A stretch of 38,092 nt of DNA from DASRZM01 sp035686365 (GCA_035686365.1 DASRZM010000108.1:1-38092); one strand, 5' to 3'; shown: positions 1-8,521, counted from the stretch's first letter. Program-made: numbers and translations. The notes: generated from the sequence alone by a model not told the origin.

Positions 1-56
1 GGACATGTGCCGGACTCGGCGAGTCTGATCAAGTCCAGGATGGACCTGATCAGACC
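1..56 (+). repeat. Composite hairpin repeat, copy A (cut by window edge)
   Basis: This is the right-hand part of a dispersed 148-bp element whose full copies lie at 13241-13388 (opposite strand) and 26921-27068. It keeps the end of the GTCCGGACATG module and the terminal hairpin, whose arms GTCTGATCAAGTCCA and TGGACCTGATCAGAC pair with one mismatch around GGA. The rest lies beyond the window. An open reading frame running into coxB starts inside it, but the peptide it gives is repeated at the yqeY-side copy and is not protein evidence. Confidence 0.85.
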
Positions 57-516
57 ATCCATGACCTCGCGCACCAGCGCCTGCGTCGCCCTGTCCGGTT
101 CCGGCACCGGGTCGGCGCCACGCGACCGATGCGCATCTGCGCGACCCGTTTGCCGGTCCGCTCCGGCTTGCCCCTGCCCCCCGTCCGGCTCTATCATTTC
201 GCGGCTTCGCGGCACGCGCTACGGGGCCGCAAGCCGCGCTTTTTCCATCATCCGTGGCGCTTTCCATCGAGAGGGTGCCGTTCTCGTGCCTCGAGCCGAT
301 CCCGGGCCGCTACCGTCGAGCTGGCCCGGGCTCACGTGCAGCCGCAGAGCGGGCCGGATGCTGCTCGCGGCCGGCGACCTGGCCCGGAGCGACGGGGGTG
401 GCACCGGACCTGCGTTGACCCGTGGACCGGTGCGGCGCGGCGTACGGTGGGGCAACCGTTGGCGACGGCTTCGGACCGGCGCCGTCAGATTCGCTGGAGA
501 TACCGGGGTGTACCCA
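57..516. other. Non-coding leader region upstream of the oxidase operon
   Basis: About 460 bases lie between the repeat and coxB with no recognisable protein. Reading frames through it give Arg/Ala/Pro-rich peptides typical of non-coding GC-rich DNA. It holds a terminator-like hairpin at 201-244. The oxidase promoter should lie between that hairpin and the coxB start, but I could not pick a convincing pair of hexamers. Confidence 0.6.
201..244 (+). terminator. Terminator-like hairpin with T tract
   Basis: Arms 201-213 and 226-237 pair over 12 bp with one bulged C, around a loop of 12 bases, followed by GC and five T residues. This has the form of an intrinsic terminator for transcription entering from the left. 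It would insulate the oxidase operon, or attenuate it if its promoter lies upstream. Confidence 0.5.
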
Positions 517-1437
517 ATGAAGGCAGGTCGGATGGAGCAGGGCAGGCTCGCGCGGTGGCTCGTACGCGGAGCCGGAGTGGCGGCACTGCTCGCGGCCGGA
601 GCAGCACTGGCCGGTCCGGAGCCCTGGCAGCTGAACCTGTCGCCGGGCGTGACCGAGACCGCGCGCAATGCCTACGAAGCGCACATGCTGGTGCTGTGGA
701 TCTGCGTGGCGATCGGCGTGATCGTGTTTGGCGCGATGGCCGTGGCGATGTTCCGTTTCCGCAAGTCCAGGGGCGCGGTGGCAGCAACCTGGAGCCACAA
801 CACGCGCGCGGAAGTCGTGTGGTCGGTGGTGCCGATCGTGCTGCTGGTGATCATGGCCTGGCCGGCGACCGCCAAGCTGATCGCACAGTACGACACCGGC
901 GATTCGGAGATGACCGTCAAGGTCACCGGATACCAGTGGATGTGGCGCTACGAGATCCTGAACTACCAGGGACAGGCCAGCGGCGTGAATTTCGTCAGCC
1001 GGCTGCACCCGGACAGCGACCGGGTCCGGCAGCTGCGGTCCGGATTGAACCCCGCCGAGGTCAGCGACGGCGAGCGCAACACCTACCTGCTGGACGTGGA
1101 CCGGCCGCTGGTGCTGCCGACCGACACCCGGATCCGCTTCGTGATCACCGCTGCCGACGTGGTCCATGCCTGGTGGGTCCCGGCGCTGGGCTGGAAGCAG
1201 GACGCGATCCCCGGTGTCATCAACGAGGCGTGGACCAACATCCGCGTGGCCGGTACCTATCGCGGCCAGTGCGCGGAGCTGTGCGGCAAGGACCATGCCT
1301 TCATGCCGATCGTGGTGGAGGCGGTGCCGCGTGCGCAGTTCGAGCAGTGGCTGGCACAGCAGCAGGCCGCCGGCGCCGAGCGCCTGACCCGAGACGACAC
1401 CCGTACCGCTGGTGCCGCCCCGCCCGACCGGGGCTGA
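517..1437 (+). CDS. coxB: Cytochrome c oxidase subunit II
   Basis: Subunit II of the aa3-type terminal oxidase, 306 residues. It takes electrons from cytochrome c through the dinuclear CuA centre facing the periplasm. An N-terminal signal/anchor stretch is followed by two membrane helices (about residues 66-86 and 103-121) and a cupredoxin domain. The aromatic patch YQWMWRYE and the full CuA ligand set are visible: H217, C252, E254, C256, H260 and M263. No C-terminal cytochrome c domain is present. I chose the ATG at 517; the ATG at 532, preceded by AAGGCAGG, is equally possible and shortens the protein by five residues. It is the first gene of the oxidase cluster, 35 bases before coxA. Confidence 0.96.
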   Translation: MKAGRMEQGRLARWLVRGAGVAALLAAGAALAGPEPWQLNLSPGVTETARNAYEAHMLVLWICVAIGVIVFGAMAVAMFRFRKSRGAVAATWSHNTRAEVVWSVVPIVLLVIMAWPATAKLIAQYDTGDSEMTVKVTGYQWMWRYEILNYQGQASGVNFVSRLHPDSDRVRQLRSGLNPAEVSDGERNTYLLDVDRPLVLPTDTRIRFVITAADVVHAWWVPALGWKQDAIPGVINEAWTNIRVAGTYRGQCAELCGKDHAFMPIVVEAVPRAQFEQWLAQQQAAGAERLTRDDTRTAGAAPPDRG

Positions 1438-1472
1438 GCGCGCCGATCGCCCGAGATCCGAAGGAAACCGCA

Positions 1473-3095
1473 ATGGCCAACCATTCCGCCGCCGCGCACG
1501 CGATCGACGAGCACGCCGACCACAAGCCGCAGGGCTTTCTCGACCGCTGGCTGTTCACCACCAATCACAAGGACATCGGCACCCTCTACCTGGTGTTCTC
1601 GCTGGTCATGTTCCTGGTTGGCGGGTCCATGGCGCTGGTGATCCGCGCCGAGCTGTTCCAGCCCGGGATGCAGCTGGTGCACCCGGAGTTCTTCAACCAG
1701 ATGACCACCATGCACGCGCTGGTGATGATCTTCGGCGCCGTGATGCCGGCGTTCGTCGGCCTGGCGAACTGGATGATCCCGCTGATGATCGGCGCGCCGG
1801 ACATGGCGCTGCCGCGCATGAACAACTGGTCGTTCTGGATCCTTCCGTTCGCGTTCACGCTGTTGCTGATGACGCTGGTCCTGCCCGGCGGCGGTCCCGC
1901 CAGCGGCTGGACCCTGTATCCGCCGCTGTCCCTGCAGGGCGGCTCCAACGTGGCCTTCGTGATCTTTTCGATCCACCTGATGGGCATCAGCTCGATCATG
2001 GGTGCGATCAACATCATCGCCACGATCCTCAATCTGCGCGCGCCGGGCCTGACGCTGCTCAGGATGCCGGTGTTCGTGTGGTCGTGGCTGATCACCGCGT
2101 TCCTGCTGATCGCAGTGATGCCGGTGCTGGCCGGCGCGGTGACGATGCTGCTGACCGACAAGTTCTTCGAGACCAGCTTCTTCAATGCCGCTGGCGGCGG
2201 CGACCCGGTGATGTACCAGCACATCTTCTGGTTCTTCGGGCATCCCGAGGTCTACATCATGATCCTGCCGGCATTCGGCATCGTCTCGGAAATCCTGCCC
2301 ACCTTCAGCCGCAAGCCGCTGTTCGGTTACCTGGCGATGGTCTACGCGATCGCCTCGATCGCGTTCCTGAGCTTCATCGTCTGGGCGCACCACATGTTCA
2401 CGGTCGGCATGCCCCTGGGTGGCGAACTGTTCTTCATGTACGCGACGATGCTGATCGCGGTACCCACGGGCGTGAAGGTGTTCAACTGGGTCTCGACGAT
2501 GTGGGGCGGATCGATGACCTTCGAGACGCCGATGCTGTTCGCAATCGGCTTCGTGGTGATGTTCACCATCGGCGGCTTTTCGGGACTGATGCTGGCGATC
2601 GTTCCGGCCGACTTCCAGTACCACGACACCTACTTCGTGGTCGCACACTTCCATTACGTGCTGGTCACCGGTGCGGTGTTCGCGATCATGGCCGCGGTGT
2701 ACTACTGGTTGCCGAAGTGGACCGGGTACATGTACAACGAAACGCTGGGCAAGTGGCATTTCTGGCTCAGCACCGTGTTCGTCAACCTGCTGTTCTTCCC
2801 GCAGCATTTCCTGGGGCTGGCCGGCATGCCGCGCCGCATCCCCGACTACAACGTGGCTTTTGCCGACTTCAACTGGATCAGCTCGATCGGCGGCTTCGGT
2901 TTCGGCATCAGCCAGCTGCTGTTCGTGTGGATCCTCTGGCAGGCTGCGCGCGGAGGCGCCCGGGCCCAGGCGCGGGTGTGGGAAGGCGCCAGGGGCCTGG
3001 AGTGGACGGTGCCGAGCCCGGCCCCGCATCACACCTTCACGGTGCCGCCGGACGTCCATGACGAAGACCTCGCCCACAGCGACCCCATGCACTGA
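1473..3095 (+). CDS. coxA: Cytochrome c oxidase subunit I
   Basis: Catalytic subunit of the aa3 oxidase, 540 residues and about 12 membrane helices, carrying heme a and the heme a3/CuB site where O2 is reduced and protons are pumped. Visible ligands are H81 (heme a), the HPEVY motif at 257-261 (CuB His and its cross-linked Tyr), the His pair 306-307 (CuB), and HFHYV with H392 (heme a3) and H394 (heme a). The start is set by AAGGAA six bases upstream and the expected hydrophilic N terminus. Length and motifs are those of an intact subunit I, not a quinol oxidase CyoB. Confidence 0.97.
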   Translation: MANHSAAAHAIDEHADHKPQGFLDRWLFTTNHKDIGTLYLVFSLVMFLVGGSMALVIRAELFQPGMQLVHPEFFNQMTTMHALVMIFGAVMPAFVGLANWMIPLMIGAPDMALPRMNNWSFWILPFAFTLLLMTLVLPGGGPASGWTLYPPLSLQGGSNVAFVIFSIHLMGISSIMGAINIIATILNLRAPGLTLLRMPVFVWSWLITAFLLIAVMPVLAGAVTMLLTDKFFETSFFNAAGGGDPVMYQHIFWFFGHPEVYIMILPAFGIVSEILPTFSRKPLFGYLAMVYAIASIAFLSFIVWAHHMFTVGMPLGGELFFMYATMLIAVPTGVKVFNWVSTMWGGSMTFETPMLFAIGFVVMFTIGGFSGLMLAIVPADFQYHDTYFVVAHFHYVLVTGAVFAIMAAVYYWLPKWTGYMYNETLGKWHFWLSTVFVNLLFFPQHFLGLAGMPRRIPDYNVAFADFNWISSIGGFGFGISQLLFVWILWQAARGGARAQARVWEGARGLEWTVPSPAPHHTFTVPPDVHDEDLAHSDPMH

Positions 3096-3123
3096 GCCGG
3101 GGATGGGCACTGGAGCCGCAACG

Positions 3124-3231
3124 ATGAATCCGCCCGATCGCCGCGCCGGGATCCGCCGCACCGTGCTGGCGCTGGTGCTGGTCGCGCTGGCGATCTACGC
3201 CGGGTTCCTGGCCGGGCTGTCCGGACGATGA
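3124..3231 (+). CDS. Small single-span oxidase-associated protein
   Basis: A 35-residue protein with a basic N terminus (MNPPDRRAGIRR) and one hydrophobic helix ending in a short tail. GGAG seven bases before the ATG supports this start; an in-frame ATG at 3103 would add seven residues. Its stop overlaps the ctaG start (ATGA), so the two should be translationally coupled. Short one-helix proteins at this place between coxA and ctaG are common in proteobacterial oxidase clusters and are called small oxidase assembly proteins, with little direct functional evidence. The position and form match; the exact role is inferred. Confidence 0.75.
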   Translation: MNPPDRRAGIRRTVLALVLVALAIYAGFLAGLSGR

Positions 3232-3809
3232 ACACGACGGCGCGCCACGGACGGATCGTGCGCATCGCGCTGGTCGTGTGCGCGTGCTCGTTCGTGTTCG
3301 GGTTCTTCGCGATGCCGCCGCTGTACCGGATCGTCTGCGAGCGGGTGTTCGGCATCAAGCTCCAGCAGGGGCCCGCCGGCGAGCAGAAGCTGGCCGGTCT
3401 CGTGGCCGATCCCGACCGGCTCGTGACGGTGGAGTTCGACGCCAGCGTCAACCCGGGGCTTGCCTGGACCTTCCGTCCGTCGCAGGGCTCGATGCAGGTG
3501 CGCCCCGGCGTGCTGACCGAGACCGTGTACTACGCCCGCAACGTGTCCTCCGCGGCGATCGTCGGCAACGCGGTGCCGAGCGTGGCGCCGAGCACGGCCT
3601 CGCCGTACTTCAACAAGACCGAGTGCTTCTGCTTCACCGAGCAGCTGCTTGCGGCCGGAGAGGAACGCGAGATGCCGGTGCGCTTCATCGTCGATCCGGC
3701 GCTGCCGGACAAGGTGAGCACGCTGACGCTGTCCTACACGTTCTACAACAACGAACCGGCCACCGCGCGCGTGGCTGCCGCAGCCTCCGGCGAGTCCGGC
3801 GGCTCCTGA
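3228..3809 (+). CDS. ctaG: Cytochrome c oxidase assembly protein CtaG/Cox11
   Basis: Copper chaperone of the Cox11 family, 193 residues, which delivers copper to the CuB site of subunit I. It has one N-terminal membrane anchor (about residues 12-32) and a periplasmic immunoglobulin-like domain. The copper-binding CFCF motif (Cys133 and Cys135) sits in FNKTECFCFTEQ, the family signature. The segment LSYTFYNN near the C terminus is also typical. It overlaps the small upstream gene by four bases and lies 38 bases before coxC, the usual place for ctaG. Confidence 0.95.
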   Translation: MNTTARHGRIVRIALVVCACSFVFGFFAMPPLYRIVCERVFGIKLQQGPAGEQKLAGLVADPDRLVTVEFDASVNPGLAWTFRPSQGSMQVRPGVLTETVYYARNVSSAAIVGNAVPSVAPSTASPYFNKTECFCFTEQLLAAGEEREMPVRFIVDPALPDKVSTLTLSYTFYNNEPATARVAAAASGESGGS

Positions 3810-3847
3810 TCCACCGCCCGACACGCTCCGGATTCCGGGATACCGCA

Positions 3848-4720
3848 ATGGCCCAGACCCACGACGCCAATCTCTACTACGTCCCGCACGGCAGCCGCTG
3901 GCCGATTGTCGGTTCGGTGGGACTGTTCACCACGGTGCTCGGCGCCGCCAACTGGATGAACGGCCATTCGTGGGGCCAGTGGGTGATGTTCGCCGGCATC
4001 GCCGTGCTGCTGGTGATGATCTTCGGCTGGTTCGGCACGGTGATCCGCGAGTCCGTGGCCGGCTTCTACAACCGGCAGGTCGACATGTCGTTCCGGATGG
4101 GGATGATCTGGTTCATCTTCTCGGAGGTGATGTTCTTCGCCGCGTTCTTCGGTGCGCTGTTCTACGTGCGCCTGCTGTCGGTGCCGTGGCTGGGCGGCGA
4201 GGGCGACGGCTACCTGACCAACAACCTGCTGTGGCCCGAGTACAGCGCGGCCTGGCCGACCAACGGGCCGGCGGCCGTGGGCGGGAACTTCGGAGTGGTC
4301 CCGGCCTGGGGCGTGCCTTTGCTGAACACCCTGATCCTGCTCGCCTCGGGGGTGACCATCACCATTGCCCATCATGCGCTCAAGGCCGGCAACCGCCGCC
4401 GGCTGCTGGTGTGGCTGGGCGCCACGGTCGCGCTGGGCCTGCTGTTCCTGTTCTTCCAGGCCGAGGAGTACATCGAGGCCTACCAGCACCTGAACCTGAC
4501 GCTGGGTTCGGGCATCTACGGATCCACGTTTTTCATGCTGACCGGGTTCCACGGCATGCACGTGACCCTGGGGGCGATCATGCTGATCGTGATCTGGGTG
4601 CGCTGCGCCCGCGGCCACTTCGACCGCGAGCACCACTTCGGCTTCGAAGCGGTTGCCTGGTACTGGCACTTCGTCGACGTGGTGTGGCTGGGGCTGTTCC
4701 TGTTCGTCTACGTGCTTTGA
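3848..4720 (+). CDS. coxC: Cytochrome c oxidase subunit III
   Basis: Subunit III, 290 residues with seven predicted helices. It binds subunit I and stabilises proton uptake. Family features are the N-terminal YYVPHGSRWP, the RMGMIWFIFSEVMFFAAFF segment with its membrane-buried Glu, FFQAEEY, and the terminal WYWHFVDVVWLGLF. About 25 polar residues separate helices III and IV (EYSAAWPTNGPAAVGGN). The ATG gives the standard N terminus; only a weak GGGA is visible upstream. It is the last structural gene on this strand before the opposite-strand DUF2909 gene. Confidence 0.96.
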   Translation: MAQTHDANLYYVPHGSRWPIVGSVGLFTTVLGAANWMNGHSWGQWVMFAGIAVLLVMIFGWFGTVIRESVAGFYNRQVDMSFRMGMIWFIFSEVMFFAAFFGALFYVRLLSVPWLGGEGDGYLTNNLLWPEYSAAWPTNGPAAVGGNFGVVPAWGVPLLNTLILLASGVTITIAHHALKAGNRRRLLVWLGATVALGLLFLFFQAEEYIEAYQHLNLTLGSGIYGSTFFMLTGFHGMHVTLGAIMLIVIWVRCARGHFDREHHFGFEAVAWYWHFVDVVWLGLFLFVYVL

Positions 4721-4749
4721 CGCGAGGGCCGGGGCCCGGGGCCCCGCGC

Positions 4750-4959
4750 CTATGGCGTGACGCCATGGGGCTGGATCCAGCCGGTGGCGATGCCGATCAT
4801 CACGAGCACGATCAGCGCCACCGACAGGCCGATCCGCCAGGTCAGCGAGTGGACCGTACGGTGGGTCCTGCCCTTGTCGGTGAGCATGTAGTACAGCCCG
4901 GCGCCCAGGTTGTAGAGGATCAGGACCAGGAAGGCGACGATGACGAGCTTGGGCAGCAT
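4750..4959 (-). CDS. DUF2909 family twin-helix membrane protein
   Basis: A 69-residue protein with two membrane helices separated by a short polar loop (LTDKGRTHRTVHSLTWRI). The sequence MLPKLVIVAFLVLILYNL with the following LYYMLTDKG is characteristic of DUF2909. It is read against the surrounding cluster, convergent with coxC and divergent from SURF1, the same arrangement as in Pseudomonas oxidase clusters. Function is unknown; a link to oxidase assembly is inferred only from conserved position. The 81-base gap to SURF1 must hold its own promoter. Confidence 0.85.
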   Translation of the reverse strand: MLPKLVIVAFLVLILYNLGAGLYYMLTDKGRTHRTVHSLTWRIGLSVALIVLVMIGIATGWIQPHGVTP

Positions 4960-5040
4960 GCCGGTGCAGGGGTCCGGGACGAGCGCCAATGATCGCAGGT
5001 TTGCCGATCGCCGGTCCGCCTGCGACCGGTGTCCGGGGCC

Positions 5041-5766
5041 ATGACCGGCCCACGGTTCGGATTCACGCTGCTGGCGGCGCTTGCGATCGCCGCCTTCGTC
5101 GCGCTCGGGCAGTGGCAGTGGCAACGCGGGCAGAACAAGCTCGAGCGCGCGGCCGGCTACGCGCGCGCCCAGGCCCAGGCTGCGTCCGAGCCCCTGGCGA
5201 GCCTGCTGGCCGGAGGCCGGATCCAGACGGCGGCCCTGCCCAGGCGCGTGCATGCCGAAGGCCGCTGGAGTGGTCCGACCGTGCTGCTGGACAACGTCGT
5301 GGTGGAGGGCCGTGCCGGCCTGCGCGCATTTCGTGCGCTGGCGCTGGCCGATGACCGCGTGCAGGTACTGGTCGACCTGGGCTGGATGCCCTGGGGCGCC
5401 GGACGCACGCTGCCGGCGCTGCAGCCGCTGCCCGATCCGGTCCGCGTCGAGGGCCTGCTGGCCCCCTGGCCGGGCCAGGGCATCGCGCTGGGCAGCGGCA
5501 ACGAGCAGGTGATCGATGCGCAGCGCTCGCTCTGGGTCCGGCTCGACCGCGACGCGATCGCCGAGCGGATCGGCGGAGCGGCGCTGATCGATGCCGTGCT
5601 GCGGCTCGGACCCGAAGCCGGCTTCGGCTACCTTCGCGACCTGGATCCGCTGGCCGGGACGGTGCCGCCGGAGCGGCATCGGGCCTATGCCGTGCAGTGG
5701 TTCGGCCTGGCCGCCACGGTGGCGGTGATCTACGGAGTGCTGATGTGGAGAACACGCCGCCGATGA
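5041..5766 (+). CDS. SURF1 family oxidase assembly protein
   Basis: 241 residues, needed for efficient insertion of heme a into subunit I. It has the family layout of an N-terminal helix, a periplasmic domain and a C-terminal helix. The motif ALGQWQWQRGQNK follows the first helix; LGWMPWGAGR lies mid-protein; YAVQWFGLA precedes the last helix. An in-frame GTG at 5029 would add four residues. Its TGA overlaps the next ATG (ATGA), so it should be co-translated with the CX3C protein downstream. Confidence 0.93.
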   Translation: MTGPRFGFTLLAALAIAAFVALGQWQWQRGQNKLERAAGYARAQAQAASEPLASLLAGGRIQTAALPRRVHAEGRWSGPTVLLDNVVVEGRAGLRAFRALALADDRVQVLVDLGWMPWGAGRTLPALQPLPDPVRVEGLLAPWPGQGIALGSGNEQVIDAQRSLWVRLDRDAIAERIGGAALIDAVLRLGPEAGFGYLRDLDPLAGTVPPERHRAYAVQWFGLAATVAVIYGVLMWRTRRR

Positions 5767-6314
5767 ACCGGCAGGCTGCAGGCCGGCGCAAGCTGGTGCT
5801 GGTCGCCGGCCTGTTCGCGCTGCCGCTGCTGGCGGCCCTGGCCCTGCGCCTGGGCGGCTGGGCGCCGTCTCTCACGCGCAACCATGGTCAGTTGCTGGCG
5901 CCGCCGGTGGCCCTGGACGACCTGGCCCTGCAGCAGGCCGACGGCAGCCCGTATCACTGGCGGCCGGCCGAGCGCATCTTCCGGGTGGCGGTGCTGGCGC
6001 CCGAGGGCTGCGCGGGCGACTGCGCAGCCCGACTGGATCTGCTCGAGCGCGTCTGGCAGGCGCAGGGCCGCCACGCCGATCAATTCGAAGTGCTCTGGTT
6101 CGGCGTGCTGCCGACCGGCGCCGAGGCATTCCCGGGCCTGGTGCCGATGGCCGGGTCGAGGGCCGGGCTGGCGGCCGTGCGCGACCGATTGCCGTATCCT
6201 GCCGGCGCCGCTGCGCTGTACGTCGTCGATCCCCGGGGTTTCCTGATCCTGGCCTATCCACCGGGCTTCGATCCGAACGGGCTGCGCAAGGACTTGGCCC
6301 GAATGCTGAAGTGA
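5763..6314 (+). CDS. SCO/thioredoxin-like CX3C membrane-anchored protein
   Basis: A 183-residue protein with one N-terminal helix (about residues 10-30) and a periplasmic domain. It carries C83-A-G-D-C87 after a beta strand (RVAVLAPEG) and a later strand LYVVDPRGFLILAY, the general order of a SCO or thioredoxin-like fold. The CX3C spacing matches SCO copper chaperones, but I see no DH-type motif supplying the third copper ligand of SCO proteins. It could be a redox partner rather than a copper carrier. Position between SURF1 and heme A synthase matches an uncharacterised gene of Pseudomonas clusters. No typical senC/SCO gene is in the window. Confidence 0.8.
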   Translation: MNRQAAGRRKLVLVAGLFALPLLAALALRLGGWAPSLTRNHGQLLAPPVALDDLALQQADGSPYHWRPAERIFRVAVLAPEGCAGDCAARLDLLERVWQAQGRHADQFEVLWFGVLPTGAEAFPGLVPMAGSRAGLAAVRDRLPYPAGAAALYVVDPRGFLILAYPPGFDPNGLRKDLARMLK

Positions 6315-6319
6315 GCCCG

Positions 6320-7453
6320 ATGGAGACGCGCTGGTTTACCCGCATTGCCTGGCTGGCCGTTGCACTGGCGCTGATCGTGATCGTGTTCGGCGCCTTCGTG
6401 CGCCTGTCCCATGCCGGCCTGTCCTGCCCGGACTGGCCGACCTGCTATGGCCGCGCCACCTGGCCGGTCCAGTCGCACGAGATCGACCGCGCGAACCAGG
6501 CGTTCCCGCAGCGCGCGGTCGAGGTCGACAAAGCCTGGCGCGAGCAGCTGCATCGCCACCTCGCGGCCGGTCTGGGCGTGCTGGCGCTGGCACTGGCGCT
6601 GCTGGCCACGCGCACACGTGGATTCGGCTGGGCGGTGGTGCTCGGTGCCAGCGCGGTGGTCGCGGTGTCGATCGTCCTGTACATGGGCCGGCATTACGAA
6701 ATCTCCGCAATCCTGGCAGGCGCCGCCGAGGCCGCGCTGATGGCCGCCGCATGGCGCTGGCGAGGGTCCGGCATGGCCGCGCTGGCGACCGTGACCCTGG
6801 CGGTGGTCGTATTCCAGGCCATGCTCGGCATGTGGACCGTGACCTGGCTGCTCAAGCCCATCGTGGTGGTGGGGCACCTGCTGGGCGGCATGGCCACGTT
6901 CGCGCTGCTGGGCTGGATGGCCTGGCGCACCACCGCGGGCGCGCTGTGGCAACGACCCCAGGCCATGCGCCTGCGGCCGCTGCTCGGCGCCGCGCTGGCG
7001 CTGCTCTCGATCCAGATCGCGCTGGGCGGCTGGACCAGCGCCAACTACGCGGCGCTGGCCTGCGGTGTGGACTTCCCGACCTGCCTGGGCCGCTGGTGGC
7101 CGGCCACGGACTTCGGCGAGGCCTTCGTGCTGTGGCGCGGAATCGGCGTGGACTACGAGGGTGGCGTGCTCGACCTGCCTTCGCGCACGGCGATCCACCT
7201 CAGCCACCGGCTGTTCGCGATCCTGGTGCTCGGGCACCTGCTGGTGGTCTCGCTGCGCCTGGTCCACACGCCTGGCCTCGCGCGCTGGGGCTGGGCGCTG
7301 GGACTGCTGGTTGGCGCCCAGGTGGCGCTGGGCATCGGCAACGTGGTTTACGGCCTGCCGCTGTGGATGGCCACCGCGCACAACGCCGGCGCTGCGCTGC
7401 TGGTGTTCGTGCTGGTCACGCTGCTGGCGCGATTGCGCACCGCGAGCCTGTAA
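6320..7453 (+). CDS. ctaA: Heme A synthase (COX15/CtaA)
   Basis: 377 residues, eight membrane helices in two four-helix halves. It oxidises the C8 methyl of heme O to a formyl group, giving heme A. The first half carries RLSHAGLSCPDWPTCYG and the second LGGWTSANYAALACGVDFPTC, the paired-cysteine loops of the family; His residues in HRHLAAG and HLSHRL fit heme ligands. A GTG at 6311 overlapping the preceding stop (GTGA) would add three residues and is a real alternative. The substrate comes from the heme O synthase encoded next. Confidence 0.94.
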   Translation: METRWFTRIAWLAVALALIVIVFGAFVRLSHAGLSCPDWPTCYGRATWPVQSHEIDRANQAFPQRAVEVDKAWREQLHRHLAAGLGVLALALALLATRTRGFGWAVVLGASAVVAVSIVLYMGRHYEISAILAGAAEAALMAAAWRWRGSGMAALATVTLAVVVFQAMLGMWTVTWLLKPIVVVGHLLGGMATFALLGWMAWRTTAGALWQRPQAMRLRPLLGAALALLSIQIALGGWTSANYAALACGVDFPTCLGRWWPATDFGEAFVLWRGIGVDYEGGVLDLPSRTAIHLSHRLFAILVLGHLLVVSLRLVHTPGLARWGWALGLLVGAQVALGIGNVVYGLPLWMATAHNAGAALLVFVLVTLLARLRTASL

Positions 7454-7550
7454 GATGCCCGCCACCGCTGCGCAGGCGACGCCATCGGGATCCGGCCGCC
7501 GCTTCGCGATGCGAGTGGGACGGTCGCCCGCGCCTGGTGAGCTGCCCCGG

Positions 7551-8459
7551 ATGAGTGCCATTTCACGCCAGTACCTGGAACTGACCAAGCCGCGCGTCGT
7601 GGCGCTGATTGTGTTCACGGCGATCGTGGGCATGCTGCTGGCCACGCCCGGCGTGCCGCCGTGGCGCGCGCTGGTGTTCGGCAGCCTCGGCATCTGGCTG
7701 GCGGCGGCGTCGGCCGCGGCGATCAACCACCTGCTGGACCAGCACATCGACGCGGTGATGGCCCGCACCGCGCACCGGCCATTGCCGACCGGTGCGCTGA
7801 AACCGCGCCAGGTGCTGGTGTTCGCGCTGGCGCTGGGGATCGCCTCGATGCTGATCCTGGTCTGGCAGGTCAACCTGCTGACCGCGGCGCTGACCTTCGC
7901 CTCGCTGATCGGCTACGCGGTCGTCTACACCGTGTACCTGAAGCGGGCCACCCCGCAGAACATCGTGATCGGCGGCGCCGCCGGCGCCGCGCCGCCGGTG
8001 CTGGGCTGGACCGCCGTGACCGGCGAAGTCCATCCCTATGCGCTGCTGCTGTTCCTGATCATCTTCGTGTGGACGCCACCGCACTTCTGGGCGCTGGCGA
8101 TCTACCGCCGCGAGGACTACGCGCGCGCGGCGGTGCCGATGCTGCCGGTGGTCTATGGCGTGAGATTCACCCGCTGGCACGTGCTGTACTACACCATCCT
8201 GCTGGTGATCGTGACCGTGCTGCCGTGGCTGACCGGCATGAGCGGGCTGTTCTACCTGGGCGGGGCGATGGTGCTGGGCGCCGGCTTCCTGTGGTATGCG
8301 ATCCGGCTGCTGAAGCCGCCGGACGAACGCTTCGCCATGCGCGTGTTCAACTACTCGATCGTGTACCTGATGGCACTGTTCGCGTTCCTGCTCGGCGACC
8401 ACTACCTGCTGCCGCAGCCGGCCGCGATCGGCGGGCTGCGTTTCGAGCCGGCGGGCTGA
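7551..8459 (+). CDS. ctaB: Heme O synthase (protoheme IX farnesyltransferase)
   Basis: 302 residues, UbiA-superfamily prenyltransferase with about nine helices. It transfers a farnesyl group to heme B. The first Asp-rich motif is in NHLLDQHIDAVMARTAHRPLP, followed by VYLKRATPQN and IFVWTPPHFWALAIYRREDY with the second Asp cluster. I chose the ATG that gives the usual length and the LELTKPRV start; in-frame ATGs at 7455 and 7509 would add unlikely Arg/Pro-rich residues. It ends the oxidase cluster; a repeat-filled convergent gap follows. Confidence 0.95.
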   Translation: MSAISRQYLELTKPRVVALIVFTAIVGMLLATPGVPPWRALVFGSLGIWLAAASAAAINHLLDQHIDAVMARTAHRPLPTGALKPRQVLVFALALGIASMLILVWQVNLLTAALTFASLIGYAVVYTVYLKRATPQNIVIGGAAGAAPPVLGWTAVTGEVHPYALLLFLIIFVWTPPHFWALAIYRREDYARAAVPMLPVVYGVRFTRWHVLYYTILLVIVTVLPWLTGMSGLFYLGGAMVLGAGFLWYAIRLLKPPDERFAMRVFNYSIVYLMALFAFLLGDHYLLPQPAAIGGLRFEPAG

Positions 8460-8521
8460 GCGTCCGTTCCGGCGGATCGGTCGCAGGCGATGTGCATTGC
8501 CGTGGGGCTTGCGCTGCGTCC

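Noticed and set aside
7..516. N-terminal extension of coxB starting in repeat A
   Set aside because: The peptide MPDSASLI recurs as an extension of yqeY because both derive from the repeat; CoxB homologues start near the signal helix.
1257..3161. 634-codon open frame antisense to coxA
   Set aside because: The sequence is His/Arg/Asp-rich with no known motif and mirrors coxA codon bias; coxA has every heme and copper ligand.
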